Part shown: positions 1 through 7,495 of the stretch, in pieces
How positions within the stretch are numbered: the stretch's first letter is position 1
Layout: each line of letters begins with the position of its first letter
NCBI GenBank assembly: GCA_029861675.1
Contig: JAOTYV010000156.1
Coordinates: 1-10,960 of the forward strand
From: Alphaproteobacteria bacterium
GTDB lineage: Bacteria > Pseudomonadota > Alphaproteobacteria > UBA8366
Direction: 5' to 3'
Length of the DNA: 10,960 nt
Position numbers and translations under genes: made by a program
The notes under the pieces: model-generated
The model's database searches: none
What the model saw: the letters and a program-made list of their open reading frames with translations, nothing else
Told to the model about the DNA's origin: nothing

Positions 1-1
1 C

Positions 2-1747
2 ATGAGCCAGTTCATCTTCATCTTTATCGTCTTCGCGGGCCTGCTCGACAGTACCGGCGCGGGGCAGGTGTTCATCAATCTCGCCTTTGCGCTGACCGGC
101 CGGTTTCGTGGCGGTCCCGCGCAATCCGCGGTCGCCGCAAGTTCCATGTTCGGCATGGTGTCCGGCAGTACGATGGCGAATGTGGTGACCACGGGCGCCT
201 TCACCATTCCGTTGATGATCCGCACCGGGTTCTCGCGGGTTTTTTCCGGCGCGGTTGAGGCGGTTGCCTCCTGCGGCGGGCAGATCGTACCGCCGATCAT
301 GGGCGCGAGCGTGTTCATCATGTCGGAGATCATCGGCGTGCCGTATGCGCATTTGATGCTCTATGCCTTGATCCCGGCGGTGCTGTATTTCGGCAGCCTT
401 TCCTGCGCGATCTATTTCGAATCGCTGCGGCTCGGCCTGGGGCGTCTGCCGCCGTCGGAGATCCCGAATATGCGGGAGCATATCCGCGCCGGCGGTTACA
501 TGCTGATCCCGATCCTGTTTCTGCTCGGCAGCATCGTCAGCGGCGAGACTCCCGGGCTTGCCGGCTTCAAGGCCGTGGTTGCACTCCTGGTGCTGGCCGA
601 TCTCGTGCGCTCCTTGCAACGCATTCGCGGCGCCTGGGGCAATCGGGCCGTCGTTGCGGTCAGTCTGGGCGCGGCCGGGATCATCGGCCTGTGTTACGGC
701 GGTGTCGGACACCCGGACTATTTCCAATCCGGCGTCGTGCTCCCGATTCTGGGGGAAATCTCGTGGTTGCGGCTCCTGCTGTTTGGCATTGGCATACTCT
801 TTATTGTCGTCCCGGCTCTGAGGAGATTACCGGTTATTCTGCCCCTGTCGCTCGCCATTGCCGATTGGCAGACGCTCGCGGCTGTCGTTTCCCTGGTTGG
901 GAACCCTGTGTTGGCAATCGTCATCGGCGTCGGGCTTCTCGGCGTGATGATCGCCCTGATCGGCAGCGCGGCCTATGCGGACAAACCGCCCGCGCGATCC
1001 GATACGGGGCTCGCGAAGCTGGGCGGTGCGATCGTCGGCGGGTTCGAGAAGGGCGCGAAGAATGCGCTCAGCCTGGTCGCCGCAACCTACGTCATCGGCA
1101 CCATCGTCGGCCTGCTTGTCCTGACGGCGCTCGGCGTCCGAATTTCCATCCTGGTGACCGACGTCGCGGCAACGTCGCTGTTTCTCGCCTTCTTCCTGGT
1201 CATGATCGCATCATTGATCATGGGCATGGGGCTGCCGACCGTCGCGGCCTATCTGTTGCTGGTCATCGTTGTCGCGCCGGCCATCGGCAAACTGGGCGCG
1301 TCGCTCGTGGCGGCCCACATGTTCATTTTCTACTACGGCGTCTTGAGTTCGATCACGCCGCCGGTCGCCCTGGCGGCGTATGGCGCCTCCGGACTGTCGG
1401 GCGCCGACGCCTTCCGGACCAGCCTGACCGCCTGCCGGCTGGCGGTCACCGCCTTCGTCGTGCCGTATCTGTTCGTCTACCACCCTGAGCTATTGCTGCT
1501 GGAGGGCACCGCCGGAGAAATCATCTACCGGCTGGCGGTCAGCAGTTTCGGAATTCTGTTCATATCCATGGCCGCGATCGGACATGGCATGGTGGTCCTG
1601 GGGGCGTGGGCGCGTGCGCTCCTGGTCGGGGCGGCGCTGCTGCTGTTCTTCGACGCCGCGTGGATCAACGGGATCGGTCTGGCGCTCGGTCTGGGGCAAT
1701 TGCTGCACCAATATCGGTTGCGGCCCCGCAAGGTCGGAGGTGCCTGA
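2..1747 (+). CDS. TRAP transporter fused permease (4TM/12TM, TAXI-type), 5' partial
   Basis: This is the large part of a fused TRAP permease, in which the small (DctQ-like) and large (DctM-like) membrane subunits are one chain in the inner membrane. Such fusions normally work with a TAXI-type periplasmic binding protein to import organic acids by ion coupling. Family hallmarks are visible: the SGSTMANVVTTGAFTIPLM stretch near residues 55-73, GGQIVPPIMGASVFIMSE near 93-110, and MGMGLPTVAAYLLL plus SSITPPVALAAYG in the second half. About 581 residues are present. The first visible ATG falls inside the conserved large-subunit region, so the true start and the N-terminal helices lie before the window. 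The C-terminal tail is hydrophobic and ends in RPRKVGGA. No binding-protein gene for this system is visible. Family call is secure; substrate unknown. Confidence 0.93.
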   Translation: MSQFIFIFIVFAGLLDSTGAGQVFINLAFALTGRFRGGPAQSAVAASSMFGMVSGSTMANVVTTGAFTIPLMIRTGFSRVFSGAVEAVASCGGQIVPPIMGASVFIMSEIIGVPYAHLMLYALIPAVLYFGSLSCAIYFESLRLGLGRLPPSEIPNMREHIRAGGYMLIPILFLLGSIVSGETPGLAGFKAVVALLVLADLVRSLQRIRGAWGNRAVVAVSLGAAGIIGLCYGGVGHPDYFQSGVVLPILGEISWLRLLLFGIGILFIVVPALRRLPVILPLSLAIADWQTLAAVVSLVGNPVLAIVIGVGLLGVMIALIGSAAYADKPPARSDTGLAKLGGAIVGGFEKGAKNALSLVAATYVIGTIVGLLVLTALGVRISILVTDVAATSLFLAFFLVMIASLIMGMGLPTVAAYLLLVIVVAPAIGKLGASLVAAHMFIFYYGVLSSITPPVALAAYGASGLSGADAFRTSLTACRLAVTAFVVPYLFVYHPELLLLEGTAGEIIYRLAVSSFGILFISMAAIGHGMVVLGAWARALLVGAALLLFFDAAWINGIGLALGLGQLLHQYRLRPRKVGGA

Positions 1748-1788
1748 TGTCGTTGCGAATTGCTGGTGGCCATAGAGCGACCGGCTAA
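1747..1788 (+). CDS. 13-codon mini-ORF coupled to the permease stop, possibly a gene remnant
   Basis: An ATG overlaps the permease stop codon (TGATG) and is preceded by GGAGG at a six-base spacing, which is an excellent initiation site. The reading frame then encodes only MSLRIAGGHRATG before TAA. Either a downstream operon partner has been lost or truncated here, or this is a tiny coupled peptide. A weak terminator-like hairpin overlaps it. I do not recognise the peptide, and expression is unproven. The alternative is that GGAGG occurs by chance at the end of the permease gene. Confidence 0.25.
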   Translation: MSLRIAGGHRATG

Positions 1789-1796
1789 GGTTTTTT
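1762..1796 (+). terminator. Possible weak intrinsic terminator of the fused TRAP permease
   Basis: GCTGGT at 1762-1767 can pair with ACCGGC at 1780-1785 (six pairs, one of them G-U) around a 12-base loop. A run of six T residues follows five bases later (1791-1796). The stem is short, so this is a marginal candidate, but its place between two convergent transcription units is where a terminator is expected. On the minus strand there is no matching T run. Confidence 0.3.
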
Positions 1797-2120
1797 CGTG
1801 TCGCCGGAATTCCCGGCCGTCGCATCATCTTCATAACGTTTCCGGATGATGTCGATATGGCCGGAATCATAGGCGTGCTGTGTTACATCCGCCGCCCGGT
1901 CCGACGCCCAGTCGTCGTCGACGTTGAGGCTACGGACATACATGAAGTGCAGAAAGAGCGCAAAACCCCAGACGAAAATCGGCCAGACGAACCGCCCGCC
2001 GTTTTCCATAACGACGGCGACGAGCAATGCGATGACGGCGCCAGCGGCAAATACACGCCGATGAAGCGACAGGTGCCGGCGGTTTTGCCGAAGTGTCTCG
2101 GGCGCATCGTCGCGGGTCAC
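1785..2120 (-). CDS. Small 2TM-domain membrane protein
   Basis: A 111-residue protein with two predicted membrane helices at about residues 22-40 and 44-62. The second helix carries FVWPIFVWGFALFLHF, which matches the WP...WG...H pattern of the bacterial 2TM domain family (PF13239). Both termini are polar; the C-terminal half (DDDWASDRAADV onward) is charged and probably cytoplasmic. The GTG start overlaps the TGA stop of the gene before it (GTGA), so translation is probably coupled, and it is the last gene of the TRAP operon. Members of this domain family have no general known activity; some have it fused to sensor or DNA-binding domains. A role as an accessory to the neighbouring TRAP permease is inference from position only. 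Confidence 0.8.
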   Translation of the reverse strand: MTRDDAPETLRQNRRHLSLHRRVFAAGAVIALLVAVVMENGGRFVWPIFVWGFALFLHFMYVRSLNVDDDWASDRAADVTQHAYDSGHIDIIRKRYEDDATAGNSGDTKKP

Positions 2121-2572
2121 CCGCCGTCATCGCCCGGTGGGAGAAAAGAAAAAGCCTTGGCGATGGCGATAACGCGGAAGGAGTAGCGCAGCAACATCAC
2201 GGCAAGCGCCAGGATAACCAACTCGTCGATCAAATGAAGGTTGGGCGGAAATCCGTAAATGAAAAAATACAGCAGCGTCACCGGCGCTGCAGTGGAACAA
2301 TAGATCGCGGCAAAAGAGTGCTGCGTCGCGCCAAGGACCGTCGCGGCGGAAAAAACAGTAAAGGTATAGACGGCGACGCCGACCGACTGTCCCTGGAAGG
2401 CCTGTCCCAGCAGGGAGGCGACAGCGATGACCATGCAAAACACCGCGAGCAGAACCGAAAAGGTGAAGAGCTCACTTCGGCCCTGCATTCGGTTGAGCCG
2501 GTCAACGGCGACCAGATACGGCGTCTTCTGGTCGTTCCAGACGTATTTTCGAATGTAGGAATACCAGTTCAT
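2117..2572 (-). CDS. Unrecognised four-helix inner-membrane protein in the TRAP operon
   Basis: A 151-residue protein with a short polar N-terminus (MNWYSYIRKYVWNDQKTPYL), then about four hydrophobic segments near residues 36-55, 65-83, 88-108 and 113-130, and a short charged tail ending in PPGDDGG. I chose the ATG at 2572 because GGAAG lies five bases upstream; an in-frame GTG at 2608 would add 12 residues but has no clear ribosome site and sits directly after the dctQ stop. The gene lies 39 bases downstream of dctQ and overlaps the next gene by four bases, which argues for co-expression with the transporter. I cannot name the family. It is not a canonical DctQ: it lacks the LQELEW and NNSHVRVD-type motifs. 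An accessory or assembly role for the permease is possible but not shown. Confidence 0.8.
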   Translation of the reverse strand: MNWYSYIRKYVWNDQKTPYLVAVDRLNRMQGRSELFTFSVLLAVFCMVIAVASLLGQAFQGQSVGVAVYTFTVFSAATVLGATQHSFAAIYCSTAAPVTLLYFFIYGFPPNLHLIDELVILALAVMLLRYSFRVIAIAKAFSFLPPGDDGG

Positions 2573-2611
2573 TGGCGCTTCCGTTGATGTTCCGGCCACC
2601 CGGACCACGCC

Positions 2612-3322
2612 CTAGGCGGAAGAGTATACATCGGTTACCGGGTCGCCGTTCTCATCAAGAACCAGGCGCTGCTTGCCTTCGACACCCCGGCCTTCTTCTT
2701 CCGGCCAGTCGAGCGTCATCAGGCGAAAGCGCAGATCCTGTGGCCCGAAGAGAACCAGCACCGCCTGAAGCCAGACGGCGACCCCTGCCAGTGCCGCGAC
2801 CAGGAGACCGAAAACCAGGAAACTCTTGATAATCCATCGGTGTGTCAGGCCCACGGTGGACGCCGATATTTCGCTGACCTGATACGAGTCATACGCGAAG
2901 ATGACGGCGAAATAGAGCACGATCAGGCAGTATGGAATCATGAAGAGGCTGCTGCCGATGAATTCGAGCCAGGCCTTCTTGCGGTAATGCAGGGTTTCGC
3001 GGATCAGATCGACCCGCACGTGGCTGTTGTTGATATAGCCGTAGCCGAGCACGAGGACGAACAGGCCGGTGTGGAAATGCCATTCGAGTTCCTGCAGCAG
3101 GGTGGATTCGAAAATCCGGCCGAAATTGTCGACCAGCCAGAACTGAATCCAGACCAGCTTGCGTGCCGTCACGTCGAATATCGTGATTCCGATCATCGGC
3201 AGGATCAGCAGCGACCCCCAACGGCCGACGAAATCGACGAACCGCCGTAGCCGCTCGCTGAAACGGATCAGCCGATGTGCGGCGCTATTGCCGATCGCGG
3301 ATGAAGGGGTGTCTGCCGTCAT
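2612..3322 (-). CDS. dctQ: TRAP transporter small permease subunit (DctQ family)
   Basis: A 236-residue DctQ-type small membrane subunit that pairs with the DctM subunit encoded just upstream to form the TRAP translocator in the inner membrane. It has the expected four-helix layout (about residues 34-52, 84-98, 120-141, 166-190) and family motifs: LQELEWHFHTGLFVL near 76-90, NNSHVRVD at 98-105, and the SEISASTVGLTHRWIIK segment before the last helix. The ATG lies ten bases after the dctM stop, and its AGAGG ribosome site overlaps that TAG, suggesting coupled translation. The C-terminal extension after about residue 195 is polar and longer than in many DctQ proteins (WPEEEGRGVEGKQ onward, ending VYSSA). 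The protein resembles the group that serves FcbT/TakP-like systems. Family certain, substrate not. Confidence 0.93.
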   Translation of the reverse strand: MTADTPSSAIGNSAAHRLIRFSERLRRFVDFVGRWGSLLILPMIGITIFDVTARKLVWIQFWLVDNFGRIFESTLLQELEWHFHTGLFVLVLGYGYINNSHVRVDLIRETLHYRKKAWLEFIGSSLFMIPYCLIVLYFAVIFAYDSYQVSEISASTVGLTHRWIIKSFLVFGLLVAALAGVAVWLQAVLVLFGPQDLRFRLMTLDWPEEEGRGVEGKQRLVLDENGDPVTDVYSSA

Positions 3323-3332
3323 GCTGCCGCCT

Positions 3333-4838
3333 CTATTGATAAACCGTTCGCATCAACCACAACGCCACGTCCGGGAAGACAATCACCGATACCAGGGCGA
3401 CGAGCTGCAGGATGACGAAAGGAATGATGCCGCGGTAGATGCTTTGAATCTTGATCTCCTTCGGCGCGATCCCTTTCAGATAGAACAGTGCGAAACCGAA
3501 AGGTGGCGTCAGGAACGATGTCTGCAGATTGATCGCCACCAGAATGGCAAACCAGAACACCACATCGGCCTTCGGCACGTGGTCGCCGAAATCGAGCCCG
3601 GCCACCATCGGCGCAAACACCGGCAGGACGATGAGCGTGATTTCGATCCAGTCGAGGAAGAAGCGGAGGATGAATACGATGCCCATGATCAGGAACAGCA
3701 ATCCCCACGACCCCAACCCGGCCTGCGCGATCAGATGCTCGACAATGTCGTCGCCGCCAAGAGCGCGATAGACATAGGCGAAACAGGTCGCGCTCATGAT
3801 AATGAAGAAAATCATGGCGACGGTGCGCGCCGAGATATGACACACCTCGGTCAGGACGCCCCAGTTCAGCCGGCTGGCAACCAACGCCAGCACAAGCGCA
3901 CCGAAGGCGCCGACGGCGCCCGCCTCGCTCGGCGTCGCCCAGCCGAACAGGATCGATCCCTTGATCAGCGAAATCAGGAACACCGGCGGCAGGAAGCTTT
4001 TTGCAATCAGTGGCAGCAGATCGCGGCGCGGGACGTACAGCATTTCGCGCGGCAATGGCGGCGCCAGAGAAGGCTTGAGCGACGAAATCGTTGCGATGAA
4101 GATGAGATACAGTGCCGACAGGGCCAGCCCCGGCATGAGGGCGGCCATGAATAGGTTGCCGACGGAAATCGACAGCAGATCGGCCATGATGATCAGCATG
4201 ATGCTCGGTGGAATCAGGATACCGAGCGTCCCCGACGCCGCGATCGTGCCGCAGGCGAGCGCCGGGCTGTAATTCTGTTTCAACATGGTCGGCAGGGCGA
4301 GCGCGGTCATCATGGTGACCGACGCGCCGATGATGCCGGTCATCGCGGCGAGGACCGTCCCCATGATCGCCACCGCCAGGGCCAGCGAGCCCGGCACGCG
4401 CCGCAGCAGGACCTGGACGCAGTACAGCAGGTCGTTCGCGACCCCGCTGCGTTCCATCATGATGCCCATGAAGACGAAGGCGGGCACGGCGACAAGGACA
4501 AGATTCTCCGCCGCCTGCCCCCAGATACGCGGGACGAAATTAAAGAATTCGATGATCGAAAATACATCCAGGGAATAGCCGATGAGGCCGAACAGGAGTG
4601 CAATTCCGCCGAGCACGAAGGCCACCGGATACCCTGAAAACAGGAACATCGCCAATGTCAGGAACATGACGATCGGCAGGAAGTCCTGCACCTTGTAAAG
4701 CAGCGCTTCCTGGGCTTCCGGCGCGAGATTTCCGATGTAGATCAGGACCGCCGCCAGAAGGACCGGCAGGAGCAGGATCGCGGCGATTTTGCCGTTCAAG
4801 CGGGCGCCGATCTTGCTGAGATGTTCGAGCGTGCTCAT
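3333..4838 (-). CDS. dctM: TRAP transporter large permease subunit (DctM family)
   Basis: A 501-residue DctM-type subunit, the ion-coupled transport channel of a TRAP system. It is hydrophobic throughout, with an additional N-terminal helix (residues about 17-36) ahead of the DctM domain. Conserved features include the VPAFVFMGIMMERSG segment near 118-132, GIIGASVTMMTALALP near 168-183, and SGTLGILIPPS at 202-212 followed by the ISVGNLFMAALMPG region. The second half holds the SPTEAG-like segment ATPSEAGAVGAFGAL. The start is supported by AAGGG five bases before the ATG. Length is somewhat longer than the usual 430 or so residues, as is common in the FcbT3/TakM-like group. It follows dctP after 113 bases and precedes dctQ, so the order is P-M-Q rather than the classical P-Q-M. 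Confidence 0.95.
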   Translation of the reverse strand: MSTLEHLSKIGARLNGKIAAILLLPVLLAAVLIYIGNLAPEAQEALLYKVQDFLPIVMFLTLAMFLFSGYPVAFVLGGIALLFGLIGYSLDVFSIIEFFNFVPRIWGQAAENLVLVAVPAFVFMGIMMERSGVANDLLYCVQVLLRRVPGSLALAVAIMGTVLAAMTGIIGASVTMMTALALPTMLKQNYSPALACGTIAASGTLGILIPPSIMLIIMADLLSISVGNLFMAALMPGLALSALYLIFIATISSLKPSLAPPLPREMLYVPRRDLLPLIAKSFLPPVFLISLIKGSILFGWATPSEAGAVGAFGALVLALVASRLNWGVLTEVCHISARTVAMIFFIIMSATCFAYVYRALGGDDIVEHLIAQAGLGSWGLLFLIMGIVFILRFFLDWIEITLIVLPVFAPMVAGLDFGDHVPKADVVFWFAILVAINLQTSFLTPPFGFALFYLKGIAPKEIKIQSIYRGIIPFVILQLVALVSVIVFPDVALWLMRTVYQ

Positions 4839-4867
4839 CGCTACCCTTCACTCGAAAACGCAGCAGC

Positions 4868-4895
4868 GCCAGGGCCGGCACTTTCCGGTCCTGGC
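4868..4895 (-). other. Intercistronic hairpin between dctP and dctM
   Basis: Two 11-base arms, GCCAGGACCGG and CCGGCCCTGGC in the minus-strand transcript, pair with a single A-C mismatch around a six-base loop (AAAGTG). Only four T residues follow, about eight bases later, so it is not a classical strong terminator. Its place after the binding-protein gene fits a structure that stabilises the upstream message or partially stops transcription, so that the periplasmic protein is made in excess over the permease. That role is inference; such arrangements are known from other binding-protein operons. Confidence 0.55.
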
Positions 4896-4951
4896 GAACT
4901 GCCGCTTAACGTTTCGACATTTCAGGTTCTATCCGTCAGACAAATTCCAGC

Positions 4952-6025
4952 CTACTGATAGGTCGCCTTCAGGTACTGGGCGTCGCCCCACTTCTTGTAT
5001 TCCTTGCGGAAGTTGAAGTAGCTGTCCGCCACCTTCTTGAAGAGGGCGTCTTTGGCCGACTCTTCCTCGACCACTTCCAGCCAGGCCTGCTCGAGCTTCT
5101 TCAGGACGTCGTCTTCCCAGCGATGGTTGGTGACGCCGTATTTCGACTTCATCTCGCCCATGGCTCGCGGATTGTTGGCCTCGGTTGCGGCATAGGTGTT
5201 GGTGATGCTTTCGCCCGCGGCCATTTCGATCATCGCCTTATAGGTATCCGGCAGGGCATCGAACTTGGCTTTGTTCATCAGGATCTCGCTGCACGAGACC
5301 TGCTGATGCCAACCGGGATAATAGTTGTTCTTGGCGATCTGGTAGAAGCCGAGCTTGATGTCGATGTCCGGCATGGAGAATTCGGTCGCGTCGATCACGC
5401 CGCGTTCCAACGCCGGATAGATGTCCGCGCCGGCGAGCAATTGCGTCGAGACGCCGACCTTTTGCATGACCTTGGCGCCAAGGCCGAAGAACCGCATCTT
5501 GAGGCCCTTGAGCTCGGCCAGCGAATTGATCTTTTTCTTGAACCAGCCGGATGTCTCCGGTCCGATGCAGAAATTGTCGAACGCGACCAAACCGTGTTTG
5601 GCATAAATTTCCGCGCGCAATTTGTCACCGCCGCCGAACCGTTTCCAGGCGACGAATTCACCGAAGCTGGGGCCGAAGGGCACGGCGGTGAAAAACGCCA
5701 GGGCAGGATATTTGCCGGTGTGATAGCCGGGTGTGGTCCAGCATGAATCGACCGACCCTTTCGAGGCGGCGTCGAAGCATTCGAGCGCTGGCACCAGCGC
5801 GCCGGGTTCGAAGAACTTAATCTGGAATTTATTGCCGGACAGGCGGCTCACGTTTTTGGCGAAGCGTACGCCGGACGTACCCAGATGCGGCAGCGTTCCG
5901 CCAAAGGCGCTCTGCATTTTCCATTTCACCCGCTTCTGCGCTTCCGCTTGCGTCGTCAGCGCAAGGCCGGCAACGAGTGTCACCGCGGTGACCGTCGCCA
6001 ATTTAAAGATGGAGTTCTTGAACAT
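4952..6025 (-). CDS. dctP: TRAP transporter periplasmic substrate-binding protein (DctP/TakP-FcbT1-like)
   Basis: A 357-residue periplasmic solute-binding protein that delivers substrate to the DctM/DctQ permease encoded downstream. Residues 1-29 form a signal peptide (KLATVTAVTLVAGLAL core, cleavage likely after QAEA). The mature part shows the DctP fold: LKGLKMRFFGLGAKVMQKVG at about 172-191, where R178 is the expected carboxylate-binding arginine, then ADIYPALERGVIDATEF and KLGFYQIAKNNYYPGWHQ at about 224-241, a signature of the TakP/FcbT1 group (keto acids, aromatic acids; older databases say mannitol/chloroaromatic). Starts at 6025, 6031 and 6034 are possible; GGGAGG at 6040-6035 gives the best spacing to 6025. 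An in-frame extension to 6133 has no ribosome site or credible sequence. It is the first gene of the operon; the substrate is probably an organic acid. Confidence 0.93.
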   Translation of the reverse strand: MFKNSIFKLATVTAVTLVAGLALTTQAEAQKRVKWKMQSAFGGTLPHLGTSGVRFAKNVSRLSGNKFQIKFFEPGALVPALECFDAASKGSVDSCWTTPGYHTGKYPALAFFTAVPFGPSFGEFVAWKRFGGGDKLRAEIYAKHGLVAFDNFCIGPETSGWFKKKINSLAELKGLKMRFFGLGAKVMQKVGVSTQLLAGADIYPALERGVIDATEFSMPDIDIKLGFYQIAKNNYYPGWHQQVSCSEILMNKAKFDALPDTYKAMIEMAAGESITNTYAATEANNPRAMGEMKSKYGVTNHRWEDDVLKKLEQAWLEVVEEESAKDALFKKVADSYFNFRKEYKKWGDAQYLKATYQ

Positions 6026-6034
6026 AGTCATCAT

Positions 6035-6423
6035 CCTCCCTGATTGAATACTGTTCGTTATCTCACCGATTTCGGCGATTTTTATTGAGGCTACGGCGAC
6101 CATCATTCCTAAAACACGTTTAAACGATGCCATGCCTAGTATTTCGAAATTTTCATATTAGAAGCTTCCAATGCCAGTTTCGAAAAGGCAAACCAAAATT
6201 CGCATCTAGAACAACCGGTGATCGTCCACGCCAGTTTACCGCCGTCGTTAATATGCCGATTTCCCCGATTCTATCCTGTGTTGCAATTTCCGATGCCGAC
6301 GCGGCGGTTCCACGGCGACAGAATTCGAATTGGCTCGACATGACGCAGTTCCCGGTTTGAAGTAGGACGACAGTGCGACCGGCCATTCCGCCGTGTCGAA
6401 ATCCGAAATCGAGGGGGCGCGTT
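6035..6423. promoter_or_regulatory. Divergent intergenic control region with palindrome cluster
   Basis: This stretch separates the minus-strand TRAP operon from the plus-strand reductase operon and contains no credible gene. It is visibly richer in A and T than its neighbours. It holds short perfect palindromes: CGTTTAAACG (6117-6126), ATTTCGAAAT (6141-6150), GAAGCTTC (6161-6168), TTTCGAAA (6178-6185) and AATTCGAATT (6322-6331). TTCGAA therefore occurs three times in under 200 bases. These are candidate repressor or activator sites; which regulator would bind is unknown, and no regulator gene lies in the window. Confidence 0.5.
6155..6185 (-). promoter_or_regulatory. Candidate promoter for the TRAP operon
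   Basis: On the minus strand TAATAT (6160-6155) resembles a sigma-70 -10 box about 130 bases before the dctP start. The -35 region 17-18 bases upstream is TTCGAA/TCGAAA, a poor match to TTGACA, which would fit a regulated promoter. Palindromes lie over the -35 position, in the spacer and just downstream. This is a guess from position and sequence only. Confidence 0.22.
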
Positions 6424-7458
6424 ATGCCGAATTCCAATCGACAATTTCTGCTGGCGCGGCGGCCGCATGGCGAACCGGTGGCGGCGGATTTTGAGCTGGT
6501 GACCACGCCAATTCCCGAGCCCGGCGACGGTCAGGTGCTGACGCGGACGGTCTACCTGTCGCTCGACCCTTATATGCGAGGCCGGATGAACGCGGAAAGA
6601 TCCTACGCCGATCCCGTGGAAATCGGCGCCGTGATGGAAGGCGGGACGATCTGCCGGGTCGAGGCGTCGCGCTATGCCGGCCTGACGGAGGGCGACATCG
6701 TCGTCGGGCGGACCGGCTGGCAGGACTATGCGGTCTCCGACGGGAAGGGCTTGCGGAAGGTCGATCCGTCCGTCGCGCCCATTTCGACCGCGGTCGGCGT
6801 GCTCGGCATGCCCGGCATGACCGCCTATACGGGCTTGCTGAATATCGGCCAGCCGAAGGAGGGCGAGACGCTGGTGGTCGCCGCCGCGTCGGGCGCGGTC
6901 GGCAGCGTCGTCGGACAAATCGCCAGGATCAAGGGCTGCCGCGTGGTCGGTGTCGCCGGCGGGCCGGAAAAATGCCGCTACGTCATGGACGCGTTGGGGT
7001 TTGATGCGTGCATCGATCACCGCGCTTCCGATTTCGAGGCGCAGCTTGCGGCGGCCTGCCCGGACGGCATCGACATCTATTTCGAGAATGTCGCCGGCCG
7101 TGTTTTGGAGGCGGTGATACCGTTGTTCAATTTCTTCGCGCGGATGCCGGTCTGCGGCCTGATTTCGCAGTACAACATGACGGATTTGCCGGAAGGGACC
7201 AATCGGCTGCCGCAGTTCATGCGGGCCATCCTCACGAACCGATTGTCGATCCGCGGTTTCATCGTGCGCGAGTTTGCCAGCCAGCAGGCCGATTTCCTGC
7301 GAGACGTCGGCCAATGGGTCGGCGAGGGCCGGATCAAGTATCGCGAATACCGGGTGAACGGGCTGGAGGCCGCGCCCGCGACATTGATCGGCCTGCTGAA
7401 GGGTGAGAACTTCGGCAAGACCCTGATCGAGGTTTCCGACGACCCGACATTGGGATAG
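6424..7458 (+). CDS. NADP-dependent medium-chain reductase, CurA / leukotriene-B4 dehydrogenase-like
   Basis: A 344-residue cytoplasmic medium-chain dehydrogenase/reductase of the group that reduces the C=C bond of enones and related alkenals with NADPH (curcumin reductase CurA, prostaglandin reductase). Length matches the family. The N-terminus NRQFLLARRPHGEP and the segment LSLDPYMRGRM (45-55) are diagnostic. LGMPGMTAY (127-135) precedes the nucleotide-binding AASGAVGSVVGQIA (154-167), with K183 in the position expected to contact the NADP phosphate; DIYFENV (217-223) and CGLISQYN (244-251) complete the pattern. No zinc ligands are seen, as normal. The ATG at 6424 has GAGGGGG a few bases upstream; an in-frame ATG at 6373 lacks support. 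It leads an operon with the next reductase, 37 bases on. The natural substrate cannot be told from sequence. Confidence 0.93.
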   Translation: MPNSNRQFLLARRPHGEPVAADFELVTTPIPEPGDGQVLTRTVYLSLDPYMRGRMNAERSYADPVEIGAVMEGGTICRVEASRYAGLTEGDIVVGRTGWQDYAVSDGKGLRKVDPSVAPISTAVGVLGMPGMTAYTGLLNIGQPKEGETLVVAAASGAVGSVVGQIARIKGCRVVGVAGGPEKCRYVMDALGFDACIDHRASDFEAQLAAACPDGIDIYFENVAGRVLEAVIPLFNFFARMPVCGLISQYNMTDLPEGTNRLPQFMRAILTNRLSIRGFIVREFASQQADFLRDVGQWVGEGRIKYREYRVNGLEAAPATLIGLLKGENFGKTLIEVSDDPTLG

Positions 7459-7495
7459 CAACGCGAGTCGCAAGAATTTGGGAGCGAGAAATACC

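Noticed and set aside
691..1488. A 265-codon plus-strand frame within the fused permease
   Set aside because: It is a shifted frame of the permease, arginine-rich and without family features; the permease frame has clear conserved motifs.
3159..4154. A 331-codon plus-strand frame opposite dctQ/dctM
   Set aside because: It is the mirror of TRAP permease genes; its glutamine-, arginine- and histidine-rich composition is an artefact of hydrophobic codons read backwards.
6026..6133. An in-frame extension of dctP to an upstream start
   Set aside because: The extension would place 36 residues before a normal signal peptide, and the only strong ribosome site (6035-6040) sits immediately before the internal ATGs.
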